In this document: one piece after another, positions 8,064 to 16,951 of the stretch
Layout of the letters: the number at the start of each line of letters is the position of its first letter
Position numbering within the stretch: the stretch's first letter is position 1
IMG/VR virus record: IMGVR_UViG_3300008266_000117
Location: 1-42,691 of that record
Direction: 5' to 3' (one strand)
DNA length: 42,691 nt
From: a virus
Program-made: the position numbers and the translations under genes
The notes under the pieces: generated by a model
Told to the model about the DNA's origin: nothing
Databases searched by the model: none
The model's input: the letters and a program-made list of their open reading frames with translations, nothing else

Positions 8064-9875
8064 ATGAGGAAGATGGCACCAAGCAACCGCCCGCGCATCG
8101 GGCGCATGGCGACGTTTCCCGCTGCGACAGGTGGGTGGGTTGCCAACCAGAACCTTGCCGAACCGGCGAAGAACGTTCCCCAGGGCGCGTTCATGCTGCG
8201 CAACTTCTTCCCGACCGCAACAGGCAACATCCTGCGCCGCGGTTCCGAGAGGTACGCGACACTTGGTGCCGCCGATCTGCCCGTCTCCGCCCTCATGGCC
8301 TACAAGAACGGAAACATCGAATCCCTGTTCGGCGCTACGTCGAATGCCATTTACGATATCACGTCCGTAGTGGATCCCGATGTCAGCCCCGTGGCCGACG
8401 TGACCGGGCTGACAAGCGGCAACTGGTCGTCGGCGCAGTTCTCCACGACGGGCGGCGTCTGGCTTGTCAATGTGAACGCCTCCGACAACCAGCAGATCTT
8501 TGACGGCGCGGACTGGTGGTCGATCGGCTCTCAGAACATCAACCGGCTCAATTTCGACGCCCAGACCTCGAATTTTACGGTCGGCGCTACGATTACCGGC
8601 GGTACCTCGGGCTCTACGGCCGTCATCTCCTCCATGGTCGATAACGGGACAACAGGTTACCTCATGCTTGGAAACATAACGGGGACAGGATTTCAGGATA
8701 ACGAGCTGATTACCGGTGGCGGCGGGTCTGCGACGGTGAATGGTGTTGCGGTCCTGCTTTTCGTCGGCATCACCGGTATCGCCACCAGTTCCCTTTCGTA
8801 TGTCTGGCCGTTCAAGGGCCGTCTCTTCTATATTGAAGAGAACAGCATGAACGCATGGTACCTGCCTGTCGATGCCATCGGTGGGGCGGCTACCAAGTTC
8901 CCGCTTGGGGGCGAATTCACCCGCGGCGGGTCACTCCTGTTCGGGGCGTCATGGTCTCTGGATGCCGGCAACGGCCTTCATGACACCTGTGCTTTCTTCA
9001 GCACCGAAGGCGAGGTTCTGATCTACGACGGTATAGACCCCGCATCGTGGACAAAGGTTGGTCTGTATCGGATCGGAAAGCCGCGCGGCCCAAAAGCCTT
9101 CATCCGGGCTGGCGGTGACCTTGTCATTGCTACCGATGTCGGGTTTGTGCCGCTATCCCAGGCAATTCAGCGCGATTATGCGGCTCTTTCCCCATCTGCC
9201 GTTTCGTATCCCATTGAAACCAAATGGAACGAATTCGTTCAGAACCGCCCTTCAGCGACCTGGAGCTGCGAAATGTGGCCCGAGTCCCAGATGGTCGTGG
9301 TGGCACTCCCTACGGTGACCGGCCAGACGGCAACGATGCTCGTTTCCAACGCCAGAACGGGGGCCTGGGCCGAGTATACCGGATGGGATGGAAACTGCCT
9401 TGAATTGTTCTCCGGCCGTCTCTTCTTCGGCTCCCAGAATGGGCGCGTCGTAGAGGCAAACGTCACGGGCGCAGACGAGGGGGCTCCGTACACCGGTCTT
9501 TACATCCCGCTCTTTCAGGATCTTAGAAGCCCCGCATCAATAAAGACCCCCCAGCTTGGCCGCGTGTTCGTCCGGTCTCCAACGAACGTCTTCCCCTACC
9601 TTGATATGCAATACGACTACGCCTATTCGGCAAATCCTGCCCCGTCCGCAGCATCGACAGTAACGGGCGGCTCACAGTGGAGCGTTGGCCTATGGGGTGA
9701 GGCGATCTGGGGCGAGCCAACCATCATCACCGCGACTATGGACTGGGTATCGGTCGGCGGCGCGGGATACGCCATGGCCCCGGAAGTCCAGATCACCAGC
9801 GGCTACATCGTTCCTCTCGATGCTGAACTCGTCCGTATCGAGATCACCTACGACACCGGCGACATAGTCACATGA
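8064..9875 (+). CDS. Tail hub / DNA-stabilisation protein
   Basis: 603 residues, beta-rich throughout with recurring Gly/Ser/Thr turns. The opening (NFFPTATGNILRRGSERYATLG) followed by a long beta-propeller-like body resembles P22 gp10 / T7 gp12-type tail nozzle proteins, which close the portal and form the short tail tube. The start is uncertain: ATG 8064 has a weak SD, and in-frame ATGs at 8073 and 8106 are alternatives. The stop overlaps the next gene by 4 bp. Confidence 0.6.
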   Translation: MRKMAPSNRPRIGRMATFPAATGGWVANQNLAEPAKNVPQGAFMLRNFFPTATGNILRRGSERYATLGAADLPVSALMAYKNGNIESLFGATSNAIYDITSVVDPDVSPVADVTGLTSGNWSSAQFSTTGGVWLVNVNASDNQQIFDGADWWSIGSQNINRLNFDAQTSNFTVGATITGGTSGSTAVISSMVDNGTTGYLMLGNITGTGFQDNELITGGGGSATVNGVAVLLFVGITGIATSSLSYVWPFKGRLFYIEENSMNAWYLPVDAIGGAATKFPLGGEFTRGGSLLFGASWSLDAGNGLHDTCAFFSTEGEVLIYDGIDPASWTKVGLYRIGKPRGPKAFIRAGGDLVIATDVGFVPLSQAIQRDYAALSPSAVSYPIETKWNEFVQNRPSATWSCEMWPESQMVVVALPTVTGQTATMLVSNARTGAWAEYTGWDGNCLELFSGRLFFGSQNGRVVEANVTGADEGAPYTGLYIPLFQDLRSPASIKTPQLGRVFVRSPTNVFPYLDMQYDYAYSANPAPSAASTVTGGSQWSVGLWGEAIWGEPTIITATMDWVSVGGAGYAMAPEVQITSGYIVPLDAELVRIEITYDTGDIVT

Positions 9876-10255
9876 TCGTCGATGACGAGCGGGTCGCCCT
9901 CTTTGTCAGCCAGCAGGTCGGGAAGGGGTTCGTTCCTCCCTACACCTGCATGGGCATCGAGAAGGACGGTGAGATCGTCGGAGGCGCCTTGTTTAATGTC
10001 TTCGAGGGCGCCGACGTGCATGTCAGCATCGCCGGCCATGGCTGGACTCGCTCATTCTGCAGGGAAGTCGGGCGCTATGTCTTTGGCCAGCTCGGCTGCG
10101 AGCGGATGACCGCCCTGACCGAGCATGCAGAGGTTGTCAGGTTCGCAGAACGTCTAGGCGGGGAGGTCGAAGGGCTTCTCCGCAACCATTTTGGCAAAGG
10201 CCGGGATGCTTTCATCGTCGGGATAGTCCGCGAAGAATACAAATTCCTACCATAG
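9872..10255 (+). CDS. GNAT-like acetyltransferase-fold protein
   Basis: 127 residues, coupled to the tail hub gene by an ATGA overlap. The order of elements fits a short GNAT fold: a beta strand (TCMGIEKDGEIVGGALFNV), a helix (RSFCREVGRYVFGQLGCERMTALTE), then AEVVRFAERLGGEVEGLLRNHFGKGRDAFIVGIVREEY. Proteins of this type occur among structural genes of many podoviruses; their substrate is unknown. The pyrophosphate-binding loop (Q/RxxGxG/A) is not clear, so acetyl-CoA binding is uncertain. Its stop codon overlaps the SD of the next gene. Confidence 0.6.
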   Translation: MIVDDERVALFVSQQVGKGFVPPYTCMGIEKDGEIVGGALFNVFEGADVHVSIAGHGWTRSFCREVGRYVFGQLGCERMTALTEHAEVVRFAERLGGEVEGLLRNHFGKGRDAFIVGIVREEYKFLP

Positions 10256-10264
10256 GAGGCTACC

Positions 10265-11245
10265 ATCGTCTCGACCCCAAAACCGCCGGATCCCGTTGCG
10301 ACTGCGCAGGCCCAAAGCGGCATGAACCGCGATACGGCGATTACGACCCAACAGCTTAATATGGTCAACCAGGTTGGCCCCGATGGGTCGCTGACCTATA
10401 ACCAGACCGGCAAGTCAGGGTTCAAGGACAGCCAGGGAAGGTGGGTCGAAACCCCGACCTATACCGCGACCACCGAGCTTTCCGCCGCCCAGAAGGCGAT
10501 CAAGGACCAGACGGACGCGGCCAGCCTCAACCTCGGCACGATCGCAAACGAGCGCACCAACTTCCTCAAGGACTATCTTGCCAAGCCGTTTGACGTGAAC
10601 GCCGAGACGGAATCAAAGATCTATGACCTCGGGGCAAAGCGGCTCGATCCTCGGTTCGCCCAGGAACAGGAATCCCTCCGCACCCAATTGATCGCCTCCG
10701 GCCTTCGCCCAGGAACGGCTGCCTTCGACCAGCAGATGGAGAAGTTCGGCCAGACCAAGAACGACGCCTATAACAATCTTGCTCTCACGGGACGCCAGCA
10801 GGCATTCCAGGAGGCGTCTTACGAGCGCGCCCAGCCTCTCGATGAGATCAACACGCTGCTTCGTGGTGCGCCCACTACCATGCCGCAGTTCACCAACACG
10901 CCTCAGACCAGCGTTGCGGGGGTGGATTACACGGGACTCGTGAACCAGCAGTACCAGTCCAAACTTGCTCAATCGCAGTCTGCCATGGGCGGGCTGTTCG
11001 GGCTTCTTGGAACCGGCCTCACGGCGGGCATCAAATACTCCGACCGTCGTCTCAAGACCGATATCAAACGGGTAGGGACCCTCGACAACGGCCTGCCGGT
11101 CTATGCCTACAGGCTGAACGGATCGGACGTCACCGAAATAGGCCTGATGGCCGACGAGGTCGAGAAAATGGCTCCTGAAGCCGTCTTCCAGCAGCCAAAC
11201 GGGTTCAAGATGGTGAATTATCGCATCGCGACGGAGGCCGCATAA
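10265..11245 (+). CDS. Structural protein with C-terminal S74 chaperone-like domain
   Basis: 326 residues if read from the ATC at 10265, which has a perfect AGGAGG (10254-10259) five bases upstream; the first in-frame ATG (10322) has no SD. The 19 codons before that ATG encode a Pro-rich start (STPKPPDPVATAQAQSG) that looks like true coding sequence and resembles the N-termini of this protein type in other podoviruses. The middle is helical and Gln-rich. The last ~70 residues (SDRRLKTDIKRVG...GLMADEVEKMAPEAV) match the peptidase S74 intramolecular chaperone, which trimerises tail fibres and then cuts itself off. Likely a tail or head fibre component. Confidence 0.7.
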   Translation: MVSTPKPPDPVATAQAQSGMNRDTAITTQQLNMVNQVGPDGSLTYNQTGKSGFKDSQGRWVETPTYTATTELSAAQKAIKDQTDAASLNLGTIANERTNFLKDYLAKPFDVNAETESKIYDLGAKRLDPRFAQEQESLRTQLIASGLRPGTAAFDQQMEKFGQTKNDAYNNLALTGRQQAFQEASYERAQPLDEINTLLRGAPTTMPQFTNTPQTSVAGVDYTGLVNQQYQSKLAQSQSAMGGLFGLLGTGLTAGIKYSDRRLKTDIKRVGTLDNGLPVYAYRLNGSDVTEIGLMADEVEKMAPEAVFQQPNGFKMVNYRIATEAA

Positions 11246-13134
11246 TGGCAGTCGAACAGGCCTTCACCTGGGGCGGCGGTGGCCGCAAGCGGACTCAGGA
11301 CCAGATCGATATGGAACGCAAGATTGCCGCGGCTCTTGTTGCCAAAGGCGGCGATTTCTCTCCGGTCGGGCATTGGTCGCAGGGACTTGCGCGAGTGGCG
11401 CAGGGCGTCATGGGTGCCGTCGATGACCGTCGCGCCGATGCGGCTGAGAACGAGAACTCTGCCTACAACTCCGAGATCATCGCAAGCCTGCTCGGTGGCG
11501 CCCCTGCGTCTTCGCCTCAGGCGAGCGCTGCGCTGCCGACGACGACAGGCGTCAGCCAGGAACTCGCTGCGACCAGTCCCGCAACAGACTTCAGTGTGGA
11601 CCCGTCCATCAAAGCCGGGATCGCAGACACGGCCTCGGCGCTTGGCATCGATCCCGTTGATCTGGCGACCGCCATTTCCTACGAGACGGGCGGCACCTTC
11701 GATCCGACCAAAGGCGGCCCGACCACGCAATGGGGGCAGCATAAAGGGCTCATCCAGTTTGGCGAGCCCCAGGCTCAGAAATACGGCGTGGACTGGAACA
11801 ACCCGGTAGGGTCTCAGCTCGGCCCGGAGGGGGCTGTTGCCAAGTATCTGCGCGATACCGGCGTCAAGCCCGGAATGGGCCTGCTCGACATCTATTCCGC
11901 CATCAATGCCGGCGGTGTGGGCAGGTACGACCGATCGGACGCCAACAATGGCGGCGCTCCCGGCACGGTTGCCGACAAGGTCAATCAGCAGATGGGCGCA
12001 CACAGGGCGAAGGCTCTGGCTCTCTTCCCGGCGCAGACCGCAGCAGCAACGCCACAGGCCGCTATTGAAGCCGTGGCGCCTGCTTCAGGTTATGTGGACC
12101 CGATGGTCAGCGCCCAAGGTGGCGTGCCTGAGGCTATCGCTGCCGTGGCTCCGCAGTCGATGCAGCCCGACGCCCCAGCCCTCCCGCCTCCTGTCGCCGT
12201 ATCGTCCCCGCCGGCCGTGGCTGTAGCGCCTCAGCAGCAGGTTGCGCAGGCATTGACCGCCCAGCCGTCACAGGCAAACCCCGCCCTCAATCCGGCGATC
12301 ATCAAGGCACTGACCGACCCGCGCGCCTCTCCGGGCACAAAGGCCGTTGCCCAGATCATTATGCAGCAGGAGCAGGCCAAGGCCAAGGCTATGCAGGACC
12401 AGCAGTCGTGGTTGGCACGTCAGGAGTATGAACAGCAGCAGCAGAGGAGTGACCCTCTCTATCAGCTGAAGGTGCAGCAGGCTCAGAACGAGGCAACCGG
12501 GCAAGGGAAAGCCCCCGCCGTTGTCGAAATATTCGATGAAGCCACCGGGCAGCCCTATAAGGCGACATGGAACCCGAAGAGCGGCCAGTATGAGCGGATC
12601 GGCGGTGTCAAGGCCCGCTCCGGCATGCAGCTAACGACCAACCCGGACGGCACGGTATCGCTGACGGAAGGAAGCATCGGGAACATGCCGAAGCTCACGG
12701 AGTCCGAAGGGCGAAACTCTGGTTTCTATGGTCGAGGAGTGGAGTCTCACCAGATCCTCAATAATCTGGAATCCCAGGGGACGAGCATCTGGAACAAGAC
12801 AGTTGGCAGCGTTCCGTTCGTTGGCAACTTCGCAAAATCCGAAGACGCTCAGAAATACGAGCAGGCGCGCCGAAACTTCATCAACTCCGTGCTTCGCCGT
12901 GAATCCGGGGCCGTCATCTCTCCCGAAGAGTTTTCCAACGCTGACCAGCAGTATTTCCCGCAACCTGGGGACGGCCCGGAAGTCATCGAGCAGAAGCGTC
13001 GTAACCGGGAGACCACCATTCAGGGCCTCAAGATCAGCTCCGGCCAAGGGGCGGCGTTCGCTACCCCTCCGGCGGCAGCCCCCCCGGAGAAAAAGCGCCT
13101 GAAATACAATCCTCAGACAGGTGAACTCGAATGA
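11245..13134 (+). CDS. Ejection protein with lytic transglycosylase-like domain
   Basis: 629 residues, starting in the preceding stop (TAATG). Residues about 130-260 form a lysozyme-like/SLT domain: ATAISYETGG with likely catalytic Glu147, then GLIQFG (the usual GLMQ-type motif) and YSAINAGG. This would cut peptidoglycan locally during DNA entry. Residues 270-400 are an Ala/Pro/Gln-rich linker, followed by a globular end. Internal virion proteins with transglycosylase domains are standard in podoviruses. The stop overlaps the next start by 4 bp. Confidence 0.8.
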   Translation: MAVEQAFTWGGGGRKRTQDQIDMERKIAAALVAKGGDFSPVGHWSQGLARVAQGVMGAVDDRRADAAENENSAYNSEIIASLLGGAPASSPQASAALPTTTGVSQELAATSPATDFSVDPSIKAGIADTASALGIDPVDLATAISYETGGTFDPTKGGPTTQWGQHKGLIQFGEPQAQKYGVDWNNPVGSQLGPEGAVAKYLRDTGVKPGMGLLDIYSAINAGGVGRYDRSDANNGGAPGTVADKVNQQMGAHRAKALALFPAQTAAATPQAAIEAVAPASGYVDPMVSAQGGVPEAIAAVAPQSMQPDAPALPPPVAVSSPPAVAVAPQQQVAQALTAQPSQANPALNPAIIKALTDPRASPGTKAVAQIIMQQEQAKAKAMQDQQSWLARQEYEQQQQRSDPLYQLKVQQAQNEATGQGKAPAVVEIFDEATGQPYKATWNPKSGQYERIGGVKARSGMQLTTNPDGTVSLTEGSIGNMPKLTESEGRNSGFYGRGVESHQILNNLESQGTSIWNKTVGSVPFVGNFAKSEDAQKYEQARRNFINSVLRRESGAVISPEEFSNADQQYFPQPGDGPEVIEQKRRNRETTIQGLKISSGQGAAFATPPAAAPPEKKRLKYNPQTGELE

Positions 13135-14645
13135 TTGAAGTCGAATTGCCTGACGGCACGATTGCAGAGTTCCCGGACGATACGCCTCAGGCGACGATCA
13201 AGGGTGCACTGCAGAAGCGGTTCGCTCCTCCTGCTGCTCCGTCTCCGGCTCCCGAGCAATCCGCCCCCTGGTATCAGCAACTCGGACAGGCTGCCGACGA
13301 CGTGGCTCGTCTTGTGGCGAACGGCGCAACATTCGGTTATGCCGACAAGCTCGCAGGCTACATGAACGATACCGGCACTGAGGCCGAACGGCAGTTGTCT
13401 GGGCAGGCTCGGGAGCGGGCTGGGTCCGCGGGGACGGCGGCTGAGATAGTCGGCGCCGTGGCTACACCCGTGGGCCTCGCTCGAAATGGCGTAACGCTGG
13501 CCGGCCGGCTTGGTACGGGAGCTATGACGGGCGCAACGGGACTGGCTGCGAGAACTGGCCTGATGGCGGCTGAGGGCGCGGGATACGGAGCGCTGACCGC
13601 AGCAGGTAATGACCAGGACCTCAGCGAGGGGGCTGCATATGGTGCAGCGGGCGGCGCGGTAGGTAACGTGGCCGGCGAAGCGCTCGCGGCCGGCGTTGGC
13701 AAAATCGCTGGGGCTTTCAACAAGAAACCGAACATCCCGACGCTCGACGACATCAATGCCTTGAAGGATGCTGCCTACAAGCGGGCGGATGCTGCCGGTG
13801 TGGCCTATACCCCGCAGGCGGTTTCGAAGATCAATACCGACGTCGTCAAAAGCCTCACGGATATCGGCTATGACCCCGCATTGATGCCTGGGGCGGCCGT
13901 AGCAGTGAAGCGGCTTACAGACCTGCAGGGCCAGAATGTCACCCTGACCGGGCTCGACACCATTCGAAAGATTGCCAGCAATGGCTTCATTCCGGGCAAC
14001 AAGGCCAATAATGCCGCTGTTTCCCGCATCGTCGAGACGATCGACAACATGGTGGACAACGCCGGAACCGGCGACATCCTCATGGGGAATGGTACCGTCG
14101 CCGCAGAATCCCTGAAAGAAGCCCGGGAACTCGCTTCCAGAGCCTTCAAGATCAACAAGGTAGAAGACGCGGTAGCAAAGGCAGACCTTCGAGCAGCCTC
14201 CACGGGCTCCGGCGGGAATGCGGACAATGCCACTCGGCAGAACCTTCGGCGCATCCTTGAGAAACCTCGGGGCCTGTCGGCGGATGAGCGGGAAGCCCTT
14301 TCCAAGGTCGTCCGCGGCACCACTGGCCAGAACGCCTTGCGCGTCGCCGGCAAGCTATCCCCGTCTGGAAACGGCCTCATGGCCGCCCTGGGCGTCGGTG
14401 GTGCGATGGTCAATCCGGCTATCGGGGCACTGTCGATCGGAGGCATGGGCGCCAAGGCTGTATCCGACAAGCTGACGAGAACGAACGTCGATCAGCTGGT
14501 GGATATCATCCGTGCGGGCGGGTCAAAGTCTGCCACGCAGGCGGCACCAAACGCGCTTCAGCGTCTTTCCCAGGCGAAACGAGATGAGATCGCGCGAATT
14601 CTCGTGTCCATCGGGGCTTATGAGGCCGGCACTCCGGCTCGGTGA
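13131..14645 (+). CDS. Ejection / internal virion protein
   Basis: 504 residues. It begins IEVELPDGTIAEFPDDTPQATIKGALQKRF, a short N-terminal beta-grasp-like module seen at the start of many podovirus internal virion proteins. A long Ala/Gly-rich stretch (about 90-190: GAATGLAARTGLMAAEGAGYGALTAAG-like) of membrane-interacting character follows, then helical domains. Proteins of this type are ejected with the DNA and help form the channel through the cell envelope. It is the last gene before the terminator at 14839. Confidence 0.7.
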   Translation: MIEVELPDGTIAEFPDDTPQATIKGALQKRFAPPAAPSPAPEQSAPWYQQLGQAADDVARLVANGATFGYADKLAGYMNDTGTEAERQLSGQARERAGSAGTAAEIVGAVATPVGLARNGVTLAGRLGTGAMTGATGLAARTGLMAAEGAGYGALTAAGNDQDLSEGAAYGAAGGAVGNVAGEALAAGVGKIAGAFNKKPNIPTLDDINALKDAAYKRADAAGVAYTPQAVSKINTDVVKSLTDIGYDPALMPGAAVAVKRLTDLQGQNVTLTGLDTIRKIASNGFIPGNKANNAAVSRIVETIDNMVDNAGTGDILMGNGTVAAESLKEARELASRAFKINKVEDAVAKADLRAASTGSGGNADNATRQNLRRILEKPRGLSADEREALSKVVRGTTGQNALRVAGKLSPSGNGLMAALGVGGAMVNPAIGALSIGGMGAKAVSDKLTRTNVDQLVDIIRAGGSKSATQAAPNALQRLSQAKRDEIARILVSIGAYEAGTPAR

Positions 14646-14792
14646 AAGCAGCCACGACATGAGAATGATTAGCGCTGCGATAGCGGAATAATCCCGCCAA
14701 TCCCAGATCTGGTCAGCGTATTTCGGAAGAATGAACGGGGCGGCAACGCCTGCATAAGCGCAGACCATTGCGAAAGTAACAGGTCTATTCAT
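14523..14792 (-). CDS. Small two-TM protein on the reverse strand, possible superinfection exclusion
   Basis: 89 residues read against the late operon, with SD GGAG five bases before ATG (14792). Two membrane segments are visible: residues about 5-22 (VTFAMVCAYAGVAAPFIL) and 36-50 (SAIAALIILMSWLL); a basic tail ends VWCRLRGRL. The tail overlaps 123 nt of the ejection gene antisense, while the TM part lies in the otherwise empty interval. In P22 the reverse-strand membrane gene sieA sits in this same slot between ejection gene 16 and the tailspike. The parallel is positional only; no sequence similarity to SieA is claimed. Confidence 0.45.
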   Translation of the reverse strand: MNRPVTFAMVCAYAGVAAPFILPKYADQIWDWRDYSAIAALIILMSWLLSPSRSAGLISPDGHENSRDLISFRLGKTLKRVWCRLRGRL

Positions 14793-14838
14793 CAGGTCTC
14801 CAAAAGGCCGCCACCTCCACAATACCCGACTTCCATTC

Positions 14839-14862
14839 GCCTCGCAATCCGCGGGGCTTTTT
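14839..14862 (+). terminator. Rho-independent terminator before the tail fibre gene
   Basis: GCCTCGC pairs with GCGGGGC (one T-G wobble) around the loop AATCC, followed by TTTTT. It ends the transcript carrying head, tail and ejection genes. The tail fibre ATG is only 17 nt beyond, so receptor-binding genes must be read by antitermination, read-through, or a promoter in 14650-14830. Confidence 0.8.
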
Positions 14863-14878
14863 GCATTGGAGCTTCCAA

Positions 14879-16150
14879 ATGTGCCCGTTCGATTCCAATG
14901 GTGTATTTTCATTAACCCCCGGGTACCTAGCCGTCACAGGCCAGACCATCCAGCCGACACAGCACAACCCCCCTCTGGAAGACCTCGCGGCCCAAGGTCT
15001 GAGCCAGGTTCTCGTGCGGGATGGTCGCGCCCCAATGACCGGCAACCTGAACATGAACGGTTTCAAGGCCGTTGGTCTGCTTGCGGGTAGCTCGGGAACG
15101 GATGCTGTCAACAAGACGCAGCTGGACGCGGTTTCGTCGTCAATCACCGGTACTCTCCCCACGTACGTGACGAAAGCTGCCAACTACACGGCACTCGACG
15201 CCGACTATAACGCTTCGATGCGGTTTACCGCGGCGGCCACCCTTGCGATCGACGTAACTGCAAACCTGCGCACAAACTGGCGCATTGACGTCTGGGCCGA
15301 TGGCGGGGCGGTGACGATCGATCCCAACAGCACCAACACCATTAATGGCGCGCTCACTTTGGTTCTGCAGCAGGGGCAGAAGGCAGAAATCTTCAAGACT
15401 AGCGCCACGACGTTCCAGGCGAACGTATACGCGGATTCTCTGTCCGGCCCCCAGATCCAAGGCTATTCCACCGGCCTCGTGCTCACCACCAACGTAACCG
15501 ACCCGACCAATGACGTTGACATAGCCGTTGGTGCAGCCGCTTCGGATGTCAGCCCGTATTACCTGATGCAGCTCACGAGTGCGATCACCAAGCAGATCGA
15601 TGCCACATGGGTTGTCGGCACCAATGCGGGCGGCCTTGATACCGGTGCGGTCGGCAACAACACATATTACATCTGGCTCATCCAGCGCTCGGATACCTTG
15701 GTGACGGACGTGCTGTTCTCGCTGTCGTCCACCGCTCCGACGATGCCGACGAACTACGACAGGAAGCGGCTGCTCGGCAGCCTGGTGAGAACGGCCGGGG
15801 TCAACAGCGCTCCATCCAAGCCGGTCTCGAGCACGGTCCCATTCCGAAGCCCACAGCTCGCAATCACCATGAGCAGCAATATGACCGTTGCCCATGGCCT
15901 TGGTGCGGTCCCGGCCAGAGTAAACGCCAAGCTCGTCTGCTTGATCACGAACGCCGGCTACGCTGTAGGCGATGAAGTCGCTCTATCGACCTTCTGGAAC
16001 ACCACCGGTGGTGCGGTTCTGGGAGCGGACGCCACGAACGTCTGGGTCACCTTCCCGGCCGTTTACCCCATCTTTGCCAAAACGACGTTCGGCAACACCC
16101 AGATCACCGCCGCCTCATGGCGGTTGGTTCTGGAGGCATGGCCCCAATAA
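14879..16150 (+). CDS. Tail fibre / receptor-binding protein
   Basis: 423 residues from ATG 14879 with GGAG eight bases upstream (an in-frame TTG at 14861 lies inside the terminator and was rejected). The N-terminus has a tail-attachment look: PTQHNPPLEDLAAQGLSQVLVRDGRAPMTGNLNMNGFKAVGL, where RDGxxPMTGNLNMxGxKxxxL is a widespread phage fibre motif. The rest is Thr/Ala/Gly-rich beta structure, ending in a sandwich-like tip (ITMSSNMTVAHGLGAVPARVNAKLVC). It is likely the host-recognition fibre, separated from the upstream operon by a terminator. Confidence 0.8.
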   Translation: MCPFDSNGVFSLTPGYLAVTGQTIQPTQHNPPLEDLAAQGLSQVLVRDGRAPMTGNLNMNGFKAVGLLAGSSGTDAVNKTQLDAVSSSITGTLPTYVTKAANYTALDADYNASMRFTAAATLAIDVTANLRTNWRIDVWADGGAVTIDPNSTNTINGALTLVLQQGQKAEIFKTSATTFQANVYADSLSGPQIQGYSTGLVLTTNVTDPTNDVDIAVGAAASDVSPYYLMQLTSAITKQIDATWVVGTNAGGLDTGAVGNNTYYIWLIQRSDTLVTDVLFSLSSTAPTMPTNYDRKRLLGSLVRTAGVNSAPSKPVSSTVPFRSPQLAITMSSNMTVAHGLGAVPARVNAKLVCLITNAGYAVGDEVALSTFWNTTGGAVLGADATNVWVTFPAVYPIFAKTTFGNTQITAASWRLVLEAWPQ

Positions 16151-16186
16151 CCGATAATCCCATAATTTCAACGCCCAGGAGCGACA

Positions 16187-16951
16187 ATGCGACTTTCCGT
16201 ATCCACTGACCAGTTTCCCGAAACCGATATCACCACCTCCATCCTTTACTACGGCGCCGAGACGCTTGACCTGACTGGCGCCCTAACCGGAAAATGCTAC
16301 GACGTTTTCAAGAACTCCACCGGGGCTCTCGTGATGGGACCAGCCTGGACGACCAACATTCTACGAAGCCTTGCGGTGGTCGCAAGCGGTGACACGATCG
16401 TCAATGCCGATGCTTTCGACGTTTATGCAGCCGGTGATCTCGAACTGGTCGGCGGATTTCGTGCGCATGCGGACGGACAGACGCGCAGCACGGCACAGTC
16501 TCGCCTTGTCTGGAGCCTCAAGGATGCGATCCTGCTTCCTGTCCGCAGGCTGGAGAGCGTCAATGGCTGGTCCTATGGTCTGGCTGCATGGCGGCAGGCC
16601 GGCGGCAATCCCCTCAACCAGATAGAAATCTTCTGCGGCGTCTCGGGGCGCATGGTCGATGTCACGGCGTCCGCATACATGATCGGCGGCTCAAGTTCGG
16701 TCGTCTCTGGGTTCGTCGGGATCGGCTTGGACACTTCAACCGCCGATAGTTCACATGTAAAAAACCCGGCGGCCGCTCCAAACGCGTTTCCGGTATTGCC
16801 AGCATGGGCGAGATATGCTGGATACGTTGGTCTCGGCTACCATGAATTGCGGTGGCTGGAACGGGGCAACGGGGGATCTCAGACGTGGTACGGAGATGGT
16901 GGGCAGCCGCACGGGTATCAAACCGGCCTTATTGGATCGGTGGTGCTCTGA
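16187..16951 (+). CDS. Putative tail fibre tip or receptor-binding accessory protein
   Basis: 254 residues, SD AGGAGCGAC, function not recognised. Predominantly beta with many aromatic and Gly residues (GYVGLGYHELRWLERGNGG near the C-terminus). Lying between the fibre gene and the SASA-type esterase suggests a receptor-binding or esterase partner protein. Its TGA overlaps the next ATG (TGATG), so the two are translationally coupled. Confidence 0.5.
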   Translation: MRLSVSTDQFPETDITTSILYYGAETLDLTGALTGKCYDVFKNSTGALVMGPAWTTNILRSLAVVASGDTIVNADAFDVYAAGDLELVGGFRAHADGQTRSTAQSRLVWSLKDAILLPVRRLESVNGWSYGLAAWRQAGGNPLNQIEIFCGVSGRMVDVTASAYMIGGSSSVVSGFVGIGLDTSTADSSHVKNPAAAPNAFPVLPAWARYAGYVGLGYHELRWLERGNGGSQTWYGDGGQPHGYQTGLIGSVVL

